Positions 11,939-24,362 are shown, numbered from the stretch's first letter. The stretch is 64,000 nt of DNA from Dromiciops gliroides (GCF_019393635.1 NC_057862.1:264444441-264508440); one strand, 5' to 3'. Translations and numbers: made by a program. The notes: a model not told the origin generated them from the sequence alone.

Positions 11939-12589
11939 GTTTCTTCCAGGATTTGAAGGCTCTGTGTACAGCCAGCCACCATTTTTGACCTCCTGATGCT
12001 TGTTGCCAGCAGGAATCTTTTGTGTTCCAGTATGGACTCAAGATTTGGAAGCTTAGCCTAGGTAAGGGTCTCTCAAATTCAGAACTCACATCCTTTTTGC
12101 TTGAGTTCCTAAAGCTCTTTGATTCAGGGTCTGGTTATATCCATGGATGACTTGGTAACTTAGGCCCATTCCGACAGGTCCCCCCAAAAGGAAATGGATG
12201 AAGTTTATTTTTATGAACCATGTGTGGGCACTCTGACAGGTCCCAAAAGGGCAGCTTCTGGGTTCTGTTTGCAAATTGTGTGCTACATGATTTTAAGTAC
12301 TTGGAAAATTAACAGAATTTAAGTCTGACCCACAACACTGATGGCTACAGTGGGGTCTCCTTTTTGAGCTTACTCTTGATTCTGCCAGACAAAACATAGG
12401 TTTTAAGTTGGGTTTTTTTTCCTTTTCATGGCATTTTTGAATCAACTAATCAAGAATCTGAATCTGAACCCTCGTCCTTTCTAGAAAATAGTTAAAAAAA
12501 AAAAAGAGGAGGAAAATAGGATTTTGTCTCTCAGAAAAAGGTCTTTAAATTTATTTATTTGTTTGTTTATTTATTAGTTTATTTATTTA

Positions 12590-12730
12590 TTTATTTTGAG
12601 TGAGGCAATTGGGGTTAATTAACTTGCCCAGGGTCACACAGCTAGTAAGTGTCTGAGGCCAGATTTGAACTCAGTTCCTCCTGAATCCAGGGCCAGTGCT
12701 TTATCCACTGTGCTACCTAGGTGACCCTAA
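12590..12730 (-). mobile_element. tRNA-derived SINE
   Basis: Reverse copy of the window's common SINE. Its 3' tail has become a TTTA-type simple repeat at about 12545-12598. Confidence 0.8.
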
Positions 12731-12934
12731 TTTTTTTTAAAAGGGAAAAAAGGAGAAAAATTGATCTGGCTCTAATTAATGGGTCTCTGAGTATATAGAG
12801 GAGGACTTTATTTGTGCATGCTAAATTATCTTAAGAATCTTTACCATTATTTGTTTACTGATTTTGTGTCTGTACTTGTAGAGTGCTATTTGTGTTAAAA
12901 TGTTCTATATGTGTATGTCCCCCTTGCTATTCAA

Positions 12935-13140
12935 GCTTGATTTAATTTTTTTGCATTTTTTTTCCAAAGTCCTTTTTGAGCCCTAATATGCTCTGAGACA
13001 AATTCATATTTTTCTTGGAAGCTTTGGATGTAGGAGTCTTGACATTGCTATCCTCTTCTGAGTGCGTACCTTGATCTTCCTTGTCACTAAAGAAACTTTC
13101 TGTGGTCCACACCTTTCTTCGTCTGCTCATTTTGCTTGTC
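12935..13140 (-). mobile_element. L1/HAL1 ORF1 N-terminal fragment
   Basis: The minus strand encodes MSRRRKVWTTESFFSDKEDQ followed by serine/threonine- and lysine-rich sequence. The same region occurs in the plus-strand element at about 59385-59540, which identifies it as LINE ORF1. Only the start of ORF1 is left. Confidence 0.6.
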
Positions 13141-13239
13141 CTTTACTTGACTTTTAACTCCTTAAAGCAGGGTACTGTTTCCAGGTTGCACTATCCCAAG
13201 TTTGCTTGCCTCAACTGATGAAAAGCGGCTACTTTTTAC

Positions 13240-13905
13240 TCCTTATCTGATAAGTCCTTTTTTATTTTTTGCCCTAGTCTCTTTTAAATTTTTGTTTAAG
13301 TCTGTTCCATCTAGGCTCAAGGATTCAACCTCATGAAAGCTACCCACTGTCTCTTTGTGTCTCCTCCCACCCTCTGGACATCACATCTCCTCACCGTCCA
13401 GACCAGGCCTTCTCCACTTCTCCCCTCCCCATGTCCCCCACCGTGATTTCTTCAATCCCGCTCAGCTTGAAGCAGTTTCAGAAGAATTGTCTCCCCTTTT
13501 CCTTATATATAGAGAAGTGGGGAATGTTATAGGGCCTAGCACCCCAGAAGTTCTCTGGAGTACTTCAAAGAATCTTCCCCTTGAGAAACTAAACCAAAAG
13601 ACAGACATACCTAAAGAGTTGTGGAACCTGATCAGGACTGAGCTGGCTCAGGACCATCACCCTTCATACCAGTTTCCCCCACCCTGGGGAGATAAGATTA
13701 GGTGTGGCTGCTGCCCTTGTGTTGGGAGGAGGAGAGAGATGGCTTGAGAGATCCAAAGTCACACCTCACCCAATTTCCCCAGCCACCACCAGTGGTGGAT
13801 GGTCCTCCCTCAATAAGGGAACTTTTCACAGTCAGATAATCCCCCCCATCAGTCCTCTATAAAAGTATCTGCCTGTCTCCAGCTCGATGAGATTGGTGTC
13901 CTCAG
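13240..13905 (+). mobile_element. LTR family A with 3' internal sequence (left arm of inverted pair)
   Basis: About 13240-13527 is ERV 3' internal sequence ending in the polypurine tract AGAGAAGTGGGGAA. The LTR starts TGTTATAGGGCCTAGCACC at 13528. TATAAAAG is present near 13860. The LTR is cut at about 13905, where a family D LTR fragment follows. The whole block is repeated inverted at 14856-15770. Confidence 0.75.
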
Positions 13906-14072
13906 GGCATTCTCATAGCTCCCACTGTTCTGTTAACTCATATAAACCCTGTTCTCAGTCCCTATCTTTGGGTATTCCTAGAAATCTTGCTTTGTAATAC
14001 TCTGAGTTTTAGCTCCTCTGGCCCAATTAAAGTCTTTATTTCTCCTATATTAATGTTTTATTAATTTCCAGG
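13905..14072 (+). mobile_element. LTR-like fragment, family D
   Basis: Second copy of the 11750-11938 fragment. It is followed directly by a (GTAT)n/(GT)n microsatellite at about 14080-14165. Confidence 0.5.
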
Positions 14073-14289
14073 TTGACTATACATAAACATTTATATATGT
14101 ATGTATATGTGTGTGTGTGTGTGTGTGTGTATCCCACAGATAGCTATATATGTATATATATCCTATGTATATTTATAAACATATCAGAAGATCATAATAA
14201 TATAATTGGAGGGAATATGAAGCTTCTTTTCAACCAGACCTCTCATATTATAAAAATTATAAAATTTTCCCCAAGTTTTCTTCTTTCCT

Positions 14290-14855
14290 TTTAACCTTGA
14301 CTCTAATATAATTAAAATAGTCCATTTTACAACTTTTAATCCTTTCTCTCTCTTGTTTGGTAATAAATTTTACTACAACCCATATATTGGATGTGTAAGC
14401 AATTTGTAAGGTAAGTAATTTGTTTGAGGAACTACCATTTATGTCTAAATAATGTGCCCATTTTGACCTTTACTTGGTATAGAAAATAAAATGTTGTTCC
14501 ACATCGAGTTTCTGCCAAACTGTTTCTCAGTTTCCCAGTAGTTTTTGTCAAATGGTGAGTTCTTGTCCCCAAAATTTGGGTCTTTGGGTTTTTTCCCTCA
14601 AATTTCCTCAATTTTTTTTATTGTTCCAGATGATTTTTGTTATTATTTTTTCTTGCTTTATAAGATGATTTTTGGTAGTTTTATTGGTATACCACTAAAT
14701 AAGTAAATTAAATTAGGCAGAATTTTTATTTTTTCTTATATTGTTTTGGTCTACTCATGAGTAATTGATTTTTTTCAATTACTCATATTTAACTTTATGA
14801 AAAGTGTTTGATAATTGTTTTGTAATGGTCTTTATAGAATTCCTGTGTTTGTCTT
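14290..14855 (-). mobile_element. L1 ORF2 fragment
   Basis: Minus-strand ORF2 sequence, recognised by its close parallel with about 36720-37110 and 55500-55830. It is non-coding and stops where the LTR at 14856 begins, so the LTR element may have inserted into it. Confidence 0.65.
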
Positions 14856-15919
14856 TGTAATGGGGGAAAATGGGGTACGGAGTTTGGGTTAGGGGTTGGG
14901 GTTCTTAGGAATTCCTCTTTAAAGAATTACACCCTCTTGCACACAAAAGTAGTTAGAATAAGGTGGTAGTTTATTTAAGAGCAAGGGAAGGGGGGGGGGG
15001 TGGAATGGAAACCATGACAGAAATCCTTGGACTTCTCATGGGGAGATAGGCACAAAGCATGTGGCTCAGAGGTACCAATCTCCTGGAAGGTACTTTTATA
15101 GAAGACTGATGGGGGAGGGGTCACCATTTGACTGTGGAACGTTCCTTTAGTGAGGGAGGACCATCCCCCACTGGTGATAGCTGGGGGAATTGGGTAAGGA
15201 GTGGAGGACCATCCCCCACTGGTAGTGACTAGAGGAATTGGGTGAGGGGTGGCTACACATCCCTCTTCAGAACACAAAGGCTGCAGCCACACCCAAATTT
15301 ATCTCCCCAGGGTAAGGGAGACCAGAATGAAGGGTAGGAATCCCAAACTAGCTCAGTCCGATTTAGTTCATCTTATCTCTCTAGGCGTTATCTGTCCTCT
15401 GGTTTAGTTTCTCAAGGAGAAGTTTCCTTGATGTGCCCCAGAGAACTTCTGGGGTGCTCTGCACCCCATGACATTTCCCCACTTCTCTATATATAAGGAA
15501 AGGGAACGAAGATTCTTCTGAAATAGCTTCATGCTGACTGGAGGTCAAAGAAATCATGTTGCAAGGGATGGGGAGGGGAGAGAAGGGGAGAAGGCCTGGA
15601 GTGCTTGGAGCTGTGAGGGGCCCAGAGAGTCCAGAGCTGACACATAGGCACAATGGGTATCTGCCATGAATCCTTGAGCCTAGATGGAACAGACTTGAAC
15701 AAAAAAAAAAATTAAAACTGACCAGAACAAAAATGTAAAGGGACTTTATCAGATCAGGAATCAAGTGTGACCACTGGAAAGGCTGAATGCAGGACAGGGT
15801 GTGGCCTGCTTTACCAGAGTTAAGTAATCAAATCAAGCCTAATTCTGTGATAGGCAATGTCTGTCTACATTTAGGGTCCTTTTATCCCATCGCTACTTTG
15901 TGCCTTGATTGCATGCTAG
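14856..15919 (-). mobile_element. LTR family A 3' LTR plus polypurine tract and 3' internal region
   Basis: On the minus strand the LTR (15473-14856, 618 bp) starts TGTCATGGGG and ends CATTACA. It is preceded by the polypurine tract AGAGAAGTGGGGAAA (15474-15488). Sequence up to 15919 is older ERV internal DNA. The young provirus entered this element at a CTAG, so the older element continues at 25012 with gag-like sequence. Confidence 0.75.
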
Positions 15920-16544
15920 TGAGTGGGATGGGAGTACACCCACTGACCCCTGTAATAGAGACTTGAGGAGAAAGGAGGCCGAAGCATTGATTTTATTTCT
16001 TTCGAAAGAAAGGTGTACCACACTCACTGGGACAACCAGGAGGTGTGACACACCGGATTAGGAATCAAGCAGTTTTTATACTTTTTACAGATATCTAATT
16101 TGAGCAAAAAAAATGCGGTAATTGGGTTCAGCAATAAATCACTTTTTACAGACATCTGATTTGAGCAAAAATGTGGTAATTGGGTTCAGTAATAAATCTT
16201 TCTCCTGGGATGTTCAGTGATAAGTCCCTCTCTCCTGGGTCAGAGTGCCCCAACCTCAGGGGTTCAGTCATAGGTTATTTTGCAAAATTTCATGTTTCAG
16301 CAACAATTTATCATATCTACATAATGTCTCGGTGCAGACCCTATGAAGCAATTTTTAAGTTGATATGCCTATATTTAGAAAGGGGGGATAGTAGCTTCCC
16401 ATTATTGCCTCTCTCTAGAAAAAAAATAGAGGGAGAGAAATAGAGGGCTGTAAAGGGCTTTAAGACTTTGAGATCAGATCACTAGGCCGAAGGGGGGGGG
16501 CACTTTCCATCTCAGTGGAGGGTCATATCCATATGTCCCTCTTA
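15920..16544 (-). repeat. 3' LTR of the provirus
   Basis: TG...CA LTR with a TATAAA box at 16075-16080 and AATAAA near 15992-15997 on the minus strand. Its 5' terminal TG has become TA (16543-16544 read on the minus strand). The polypurine tract lies at 16545-16562. Confidence 0.93.
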
Positions 16545-16593
16545 GTCCTCCCTTTTCTAAAGACCAAATTTCTAGTCCATCCTGAATCTGATC

Positions 16594-18358
16594 TCAACTG
16601 ACTGGCGTTTTTCTAAGAAACATAATTTTCTCCCCTTTGTGGTTCCAATCTGTAGTCATGACCAATTGCATCTCGGAGACTGTTCGTTGTATGAGGGAAG
16701 TTAATAGTCTAATAAAACAGGGACCCAGGAGAACCAGGAATATTATAGCTAGAAGTGGTCCAGCTAAAGGAAGAAGCCAGGGGGTCAGGTTCCCTAAATT
16801 CCATGGGATTCCCTGACCGGCATATGCTTCTCTTCTTTGTTTTAGCCGGTCCGTAACTCCCTGACCTTGCTCTCTACGATTCCAGTTTGGTTTACATAAT
16901 AACAACACTCTTCCCCAAGAAAAAGGCAGGTCCCTCCCTTCTCTGAAGTCAGTAAGTCCAAGGCTCTTCTATTTTGTAGGACCATTCCAGCCAATGAGTT
17001 AACTTGATTTTGTATGGCTACTAGAGAGTCTGCAACCTGCTCCATGTCATCATTGAGCTCTTGGGATATCTTATGAAAGAAGTGTACTGAACTTGATAAA
17101 CCCCCGACCCCTGTACCTAGGGCAGTTACCACCCCCAAACCTGCCAGGATCGGGGCCCAAACTGCCCTCTTTCGTCGATGGGATGATTCTTCCTGACGGA
17201 AGTAAAGTTCCATTAGGCTTGAATCTCGGTACATGGTTAAATCAGGGAGAAGGAAGACGAAGGAACATTGCCCTGTCCAATTCTCCTCTAAGCAGCGATA
17301 GATTGAACTGCCACAAAGAAAGAATACCCCCTTTTGGGCACAAGCTGGCTTGCCTTCCAAATTAGAGGAGGACTTACAAGTGTCAGAGGATACTGACCCC
17401 AACGATAGTGTCCCGGTAGTGTTTGAAAAGATACAGGTCATATTGCCCCCTGTTTTTAACCATACCGAGACTCCTCTGGCCACTGGTCCTAGCAGGAGGG
17501 TTTGATTTGCCACCACACTCATTACCTTTGTGAGATTAACTTCTTGAGGTGGAACTGGTAGAGCAACTAGAGCCTTTCGTTGCAGAGGGATGCAGAATCA
17601 GCAGTATGGGTCCTTCGGTTCTGATTCTGACTGCAATAATTGGGCTACGACCACCGAGAGATTAACTACACGCTGTAAATCGGCCTCGGGGTCAGTTATG
17701 CGCCTTAAATCCTGTAACCCTGTCAGGTTAATCTTCTTATACTGGGGCCCTTCCTCAAATTTCTTAATTTTGGCAATTATTTGATTCTGGCAGTCTCTCA
17801 CATACTTCTCCCGGGCCTGATCCTGGAGCCCTCCCCCATCACTCATGCCCCATTGCCCAGTGTAGTGGAGGCAGTCAAACTTATTAATTCGGGTCTGGGT
17901 CGCAGGGTGAAAACAACCTATCCCTCTGACCCTTTTTACCCTGTGATATCTCCTATTCCCATGTTTACAAGTAGAACTCTGTTGGTAGCACGCTTTGGGC
18001 ATTTAGGAGTAGGCCACAAAAGCCACGCCCCCCCATATATCACTCCTGGCAATCATCACACCCTCCCGCAACTGCAACTGCCCCTTTGATCCCGCAAAAG
18101 GCTATTAACAAGTATAGAGTCCACTTCATGTTGGTTCTTGTTCCGAGGATCTTGGGAATTGCAGTCTACTTCAGATGTCGGCTTCTTCTCATCCTGGTCT
18201 GGGAAGGTATCCAAAGGGGGTCCTCCTGTAATGAACCAGGTCCAGGTTCGGGTACTGTGGTTGGTTAGTGCGCAAGCAACAGATGACAAGAATTATAAAA
18301 ATACAACAGATAGTAAGAAGTATTAAGGCAAAGAAATCAATCTTAGTTCATTATCCAT
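16594..18358 (-). pseudogene. env: env pseudogene of the provirus
   Basis: Retroviral envelope glycoprotein gene, broken. The probable start at 18358 overlaps the end of pol. The signal-peptide region holds two in-frame TAA codons. There is a frameshift near 18050. The SU CXXC isomerase motif (about 17590-17601) has a TGA in place of its first inner residue. Surface/transmembrane boundary: furin-type RRKR at about 17160. The TM subunit shows a hydrophobic fusion-peptide-like stretch, a heptad region, and a CX6CC motif (CLFLGEECC) typical of class I env. A one-base frameshift near 16850 separates this from the membrane anchor (PLLAIIFLVLLGPCFI) and tail. No intact glycoprotein can be made. Confidence 0.9.
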
Positions 18359-21300
18359 TGGTTTTTCTGAACTGGATCTTGAGAGGACTCGGGCCAGGCT
18401 CCACCTCCCAGTCTGCTTGGGGGGGGGGGGAATGACCTTTTTACCCGAGTATGGTGGGTCCACCCTCGTTCTTGGGTGCGGATTGCAGTATCACTAGTCA
18501 GTAAGACCTGGAAGGGTCCTTCCCAAATGGGGGCCAACTTCTCTCCTCTCCAAGACTTGACCAGAACCCAATCTCCGATCTGGATCTTATGCACCGGGAA
18601 CCCCAGAGGTGGGGCCTGAGCCACCAATCCTTTATTCTGTAAGGATAGAAGACAAGATTGTAAGGAGCCTACATATTCTCTGATAAACTTATCCCTGGAG
18701 CTCCAATCTATAGGTTTGGAGTTGTCCTCTGGAACAGCCGGGTAGGGATGTCCGAAGAGCAGCTCAAAGGGTGATAGTCCAATGTCCCGCCGGGGCTTGG
18801 TGCGGATTCTCAGCAAAGCTAGAGGCAAACACTTGGTCCAAGGGAGTCCAGTTTCTATTCCCAATTTGGTGAGTTGTTTCTTGATCTCTAAATTCATTCG
18901 TTCCACTTTTCCCGAGGATTGTGGATGCCAGGGGGTATGAAAATCCCATTGGATGGCTAAAACTCTGGCCAACTCCTGTAAAATACGGGCTGTGAAATGG
19001 GTTCCGTTATCAGAGTCAATTCTCTCTACTAGTCCATATCTGGGAATTATATTTTCCAGTAAGATTTTAACCACCCCGGCAGCTGTAGCCTTTCTGAGTG
19101 GATATGCCTCCACCCAGGATGTGAGGTGGTCAACTATGACCAAAAGATATTTCAGCCCAGCTATGGGGGGCAACTCGGTGAAATCAACCTGGATGCTCTG
19201 AAAGGGTCTGTAGCCTGGTGCCCTCCCTCCTACAGGAGAACTCCTGAGGGCCTGCTTATTTACCTTCTTGCACACCAAACACCCTTCCACCATTTGCCGG
19301 GCCAAAGTATACAGTCCGGGGCAAATGTACTTGCGGAGAATCAAGTCACATAAATTCTGTACCCCCCAGTGACTTCCTTGGTGGAGACGGATTATAATTT
19401 CCCGGGCCATTCCCTTTGATATTACCTCCCTGCCATCTGGTAACATCCACCTTCCTTCTTGATTTGGAGTGGCACCTAATTGTTTTGCGGCTTCTTCCTC
19501 CTTTGGGGTCAATTTAGGCTGTACCGGGGGCATAGTGGGAATCAGGAGAAGCAGTCTTTCAAATTCAGTCAGAATTTGTTCTTCCAACCCGGCCTCCTTT
19601 GCTACCTCATCAGCGAGCCGATTTCCCTGTGCTTCAAACGAACTCCCTCTCTGTTGCCCTGGGACATGTACTATTGCTAGTTCCTCAGGTAGCAACAAAG
19701 TCTGCAAGATCTGTTTCAGCAACTCAGGATGAGCCACAGTTCCTCCTCTGCTGGTTATCATTCCCCTTTCTTCCCAGATTTTCCCAAAAATGTGGGCTAC
19801 ACCCCAAGCAAGTCAGTATATATGGTCCCTATTCCTTTTCCCACCAAAGAAAGGGCTTGTTTTAGAGCGAAAAGTTCGCAGGTCTGAGCTGATCAGTTTC
19901 CTGGGAGTCGACCTTTTTCCAGGATTGCCTGTTTGTCTCCATCTATGATGGCATATGAGTTCCTTCGAGTACCTCGAACCACTCGAGAAGAGCCATCAAT
20001 AAAAAGTTTTAATCCAGTGTTAAGGGGACTCTCATGCAAGTCCTCTCTTGCCTTAGTTTGATAATCTATGAGTTCTAGACATGTGTGAGAGAGTTCTTGA
20101 GTTTGGGTAGAGGCAGGAGTAGTGAGGAACAGGGCAGGGTTAATGTTATGGTCTAAGGACAGGACAAGATCGTCCTTCTCTAATAAGATGGCCTCATATT
20201 TTAAAATGCGGGAATCAGTCATCCATCTGCCTGCCTTCTGTTGTAGGATGGTTCGAACCTGGTGTGGGGTGCTCACTATCAGGCTTCCCCCTAAAGTCAG
20301 TTTCCGGGCCTCCCCCACCAACAGTGCAGTTGCTGCCACAGCTTGTACACAATTTAGCCAGCCTCTAGCAACTGGATCCAGTAGTTTAGATAGGAAGGCC
20401 ACCGGTCTCCTTTGTCCTCCCCATACTTGTGCCAACACACCTAAGGCTGTCCCTGATTCCACATTAACAAACAGATGAAATGGCTTTTCTAATGATGGGA
20501 GGGCCAGAGCTGGTGGGGAGTAAAGGCTTTTTCTTAGAGTTTCCCAGGCCTCCTGGTCCTCCGCAGTCCACTGGAGGCGGTTGGGTGCCTCATCCAACAG
20601 GTGTTTATACAAGGGTTTAGTTAATTGAGAATAGTTCAAAATCCATAGTCTACAATGCCCGACCAGTCCTAGGAATTTTCTCAGTTCTCTCTTAGTCAAG
20701 GGAGGGCTAAGCTGTAATATTCCCTGAATTCTGGACGGGTCTAGCTCTTTCTTCCCTTGGCTGAGAAGGTGACCTAAGTACTTGACAGTTGGCTCAGCAA
20801 ACTGTAACTTCTTTTTAGACACTCTCAATCCTTGGGAGCCCAAAAAGTTCAGTAGCTGGATGGAGGCATTTGCCAGGTCCTTTCTATTCGGTCCACTCAG
20901 TAACAAGTCATCTACATACTGGAGGAGAGTGACTCCCCTGGGCTTGGGATAGCTTTCCAACAACTGTTCCAGAACTTGCCCAAAAAGATTGGGGGATTCC
21001 GTATATCCCTGTGGGAGGACACACCACCGAAATTGTTGCTTCCTTCCAGTTTCAGGGTCCTCCCACTCAAAAGCAAAAATGTCTCTGCTGTCAGGGTGGA
21101 GAGGAACTGCCCAAAAAGCATCTTTTAAGTCAATTACTGAAAAAAACTTGTCACCCGAGGGGATTTTACTCACGGGATGAGAGGGTAGAACGATCTTATT
21201 TACTTCTCTTAAGTCCTGTACCAGTCTGTAAGTCCCATCACCTTTGCGAACGGGGAGTATGGGGGTGTTATAAGGGGATCGACAAGGCTCTAGGAGCCCA

Positions 21301-22036
21301 TCCTCAACCAGTCCTTGAACGATTGGCTTCAGACCTTTTCTACCTTCTAAACTTATAGAGTATTGTCGGACCCGAGCCACCTGTCGGGGCTCTCTGAGTT
21401 GTATTTTTACTGGTTCTATAAGCATTCTTCCCCTGTTCCGTGGACCCGCCCAAACATCCTCCCTAATTTTCTCCTCCTCCTCTTTTCTTAGAAGAAGAAT
21501 CCTTTCTTCTGGAAGGCTTGTCAATATTTGATCACCCTGAATCCTGATATTCACCCCTAATTTAGTTATCAAATCCCTACCCAAGAGGTTAACGCCGGCC
21601 TCGGGAACCACGAGGAAAGAATGCACAAACTGTCCAATTTTCAAAGGTTCAGAGAAAGGGACCACAAATCTTTCCCCTTTTACTCCTGAGATTGTTAATT
21701 TTTGTCTTGAAAGTTTCCCTCCCCTCGGCAGGTTTGTGAGAGAGGAATGACCAGCCCCAGTATCAACCAGAAAAGTATATTGGGGGGGCAGCTAGATGGC
21801 GCAGTGGTAAAGCACCGGCCCTGGATTCAGGAGTACCTGAGTTCAAATCCGGCCTCAGACACTTGACACTTACTAGCTGTGTGACCCTGGGCAAGTCACT
21901 TAACCCTCATTGCCCTGCAAAAAAACAAAAAACAAAAAACAACAACAACAACAACAAAAGTATATTGGTCCCCGGAGTCCCCCACCACCATAGATAACAA
22001 GGGCTCTGGGTGGGGATTCATGAGCCCCTGTCCCCC
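18343..22036 (-). pseudogene. pol: pro-pol pseudogene of the provirus
   Basis: Encodes protease, reverse transcriptase, RNase H and integrase. The protease DTGA active-site region lies just inside about 21760-21735. A SINE at 21784-21955 breaks the frame between gag and that site. RT has VLPQGY and the catalytic YVDD at 20917-20928. RNase H has its first Asp (FIDGSS), then a TGA at 19893 in a tryptophan-type position and a roughly 7-bp deletion in the DSKY region near 19815. Integrase resumes in a 472-codon frame (19761-18343) with an HHCC zinc finger, Asp, SDNGTHF and a QSSGKVE glutamate. Apart from these breaks the domains are well preserved. Confidence 0.93.
21784..21955 (+). mobile_element. 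SINE inserted in the protease region of the provirus
   Basis: tRNA-derived SINE with a (CAA)n-type tail, flanked by a perfect 13-bp duplication AAAAGTATATTGG (21771-21783 and 21956-21968). The 185-bp net insertion is not a multiple of three. It postdates a provirus whose LTRs are nearly identical, so this SINE family was active recently. Confidence 0.95.
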
Positions 22037-23626
22037 CTAGTCTTCTAGCTCGATTAATGAGTAGACCTTTGCCTCCTCCCTCAGGCGGGGGCAGTCCCTT
22101 TTCATATGCCCTTCCTGCTGACACTCATAGCATACTAAGGGGGGTCGGGATTCCTCTCTTTTCTTCTTCATTTTTAGTGTTCTTTCTGTCCTAGATCCTA
22201 GCTTTCCCCCTTTCCATTGTCTCTCCCTTTGCACCAGGACCCTTGAGATCTTGTTCTGCTCTTCCTGGGCCCTGACCATTTTATCCTGCATCTCAGTCAT
22301 CTGGGCCATCAATTTTATCTGATTCCTGGAGGTCTTTTCAACCTCATCTTCCCTACGCACAAACACCTGTTGTGCAGTCTGGAGTAACTCGGGAAGTCCC
22401 TTTTCAGCCCAAGTCCCATCTTTTTGTAATTTCTTAGAGATATCTGGCCATGAATTTGCCACAAACCAACTCTTAAGTAAGTGCTCATAGGTGGGGGAAT
22501 TATCATCTATGCCCCCATATTTTCTCATCAGTTCCTTCAGTCTTTCAAGGAAATCTGATGGAGATTCCCCTTTCTTCTGTTTAGTAGCACTAACTTTACT
22601 CAAATTCTGATTACTGGGAACTGCTACTTTGATTCCCTGAACAACCATATCTCTCAGATCTCTCATATGCTGCAAATGATCTTCATTATTATGGTCCCAC
22701 CCTGGATCCTGGAGGGGGAATTTTTGGTCTCCAGGTATTCCTCCCCTGGGCCCTGGGGGATGAGTATCCTCCCAAATTCGCATGGCTGACCTCCTAATCT
22801 GGCCTCTCTCTTCTGGAGAAAAGAGGTGTGTAAGAATGGACATTAACTCTGACCAAGTATATATATTGGGGCCCAGAAACTGGTCTAGCTGTTCTGCCAG
22901 ACCGGTGGGATCTTCTAACAGGTTTTTCATATCCTTTTTAAAAGCTCTGATTTCAGAGCTACTTAATGGGGCATTTACATAACCGATCTGCCCCTCCCCC
23001 AGAGGAACCTCCCGAAGGGGATAGAACCTGGAATGGTTTGACTTAAAGGGAAGATTTAACTGGTCTTTTATCAATTGCTTAACCTCCCTGCTGCCCTCCT
23101 TTCCAGGAATTTCGGGATATTTTTCCCCTGGAGTCTCCTCCGGATGCTCCTCAGGGGTATCTTTTCTTGCCGGCGCAGAGGGAGGGAGCACATAAGGGGG
23201 AGGGAGGGAAGAAAGAGGGTCCCATTCTTCTGAACGAACACCCTCCCCTTCTTTGTCAGTTTCTCTATGGACTTTTATTTCAGTTTCTCCCCCTAAGCCC
23301 CCCTCTTTAACTATCATCACCTTAATCCCTCTGGGCAGCCATAAAGCTGCATAAAGACTTTCTTCCCGGCTACAATCCTTTTTCCCATTTACATAGATAT
23401 TTAATGCCTGGCACACCCACAATTCCTCAGATCCAAACTTTGGCCAGGTGACTGCAGGTCCCTGAATGGCTTGTCCTGCCCAGACCTGACAACAGTACCT
23501 TATCATCTTTTCTTTATCAAGTTCTGGTCCCTCTAGGTCATCCCAGTTATTCAATTTGTTACCAAGAGGGCTATCCCGGGGTACCACCGGTAATCGGGTC
23601 TTAGATTGGGATTTAGCCTGTCCCAT
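22037..23626 (-). CDS. gag: Gag polyprotein of the provirus (intact frame, 529 aa)
   Basis: Structural polyprotein of the retroviral core. I chose the ATG at 23626 because it gives MGQAKSQSK, a myristoylation-type matrix start. The open frame extends 49 codons further upstream without a better start. A PPPY late-domain motif (SSLPPPYVLPP) lies in the first third. Capsid follows, with a major homology region around KKGESPSDFLERLKELM. Nucleocapsid has one CCHC knuckle, CYECQQEGHMKRDC. It ends LIELED and a TAG followed by GGGGGACAGGGG, like the readthrough site of murine leukaemia-type viruses. Length is normal for the group. No break was seen, which makes it the only uninterrupted gene of this provirus. 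Confidence 0.92.
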   Translation of the reverse strand: MGQAKSQSKTRLPVVPRDSPLGNKLNNWDDLEGPELDKEKMIRYCCQVWAGQAIQGPAVTWPKFGSEELWVCQALNIYVNGKKDCSREESLYAALWLPRGIKVMIVKEGGLGGETEIKVHRETDKEGEGVRSEEWDPLSSLPPPYVLPPSAPARKDTPEEHPEETPGEKYPEIPGKEGSREVKQLIKDQLNLPFKSNHSRFYPLREVPLGEGQIGYVNAPLSSSEIRAFKKDMKNLLEDPTGLAEQLDQFLGPNIYTWSELMSILTHLFSPEERGQIRRSAMRIWEDTHPPGPRGGIPGDQKFPLQDPGWDHNNEDHLQHMRDLRDMVVQGIKVAVPSNQNLSKVSATKQKKGESPSDFLERLKELMRKYGGIDDNSPTYEHLLKSWFVANSWPDISKKLQKDGTWAEKGLPELLQTAQQVFVRREDEVEKTSRNQIKLMAQMTEMQDKMVRAQEEQNKISRVLVQRERQWKGGKLGSRTERTLKMKKKREESRPPLVCYECQQEGHMKRDCPRLREEAKVYSLIELED

Positions 23627-24362
23627 CTCTCTCGCCAGCATCTTGGGGTAGCAGCCTTCGTTCTGAGCTCCACGCGTCGGGTCAGAAGCCGCCCCCTCAC
23701 CTGATCCAGACCTGACACTTTTCCTGGAGGTTCTTCCCTTACATGTCAGGGAAGGGGCTTTGGTTGGGAGCACCGAACAGAGACCTCAGTTTCGCTTCCC
23801 AGAGGTTCAGACCCAGGTCGTCGCTTACGCAATCAACGCTGGGAAATGCTTACTTCTCTGGTACCACTCTCAACCCACATCTCCCTCATCAGAGGGGAAT
23901 GACTGATTCACTCCGGAAGGCAGAGTCCTTAGTGGGGTCCCGCTCTTAGCAATAGGTCATCCAGGTATAATTCCCCTGGCAGGATTCGACCGGAAAGCCG
24001 TATGAGTTCGGACCCCAGACTCAACTTCCTTCCCTCACACACACACACACACACTCAAGAATCTCTTTGTCCGGTCCCTCCGCCCAAAGTCAATTTCCCC
24101 TTCTGGGACATTTTCAGCCAACCAGGATCACCTCCAACCTGGCTCCGTGCACGAGACTTACGTGGCCCTCGTACCAATTCCCAATCAATTCTTACCTGAC
24201 CCATTGCTGCTTTGAAGTCCTTGCTCCCCAGTCCCTGTAGCTCGGATCTCAGCCGCCTACTCCACAGGTCACAGAGGGTCAGGAATGAAAAGGCTGCCTT
24301 AAAAGGAAGGCAGGGGCCCCCCTTTTCTCCCGAGCTCCACGACCACCGGAGGGGGTGGGGGG

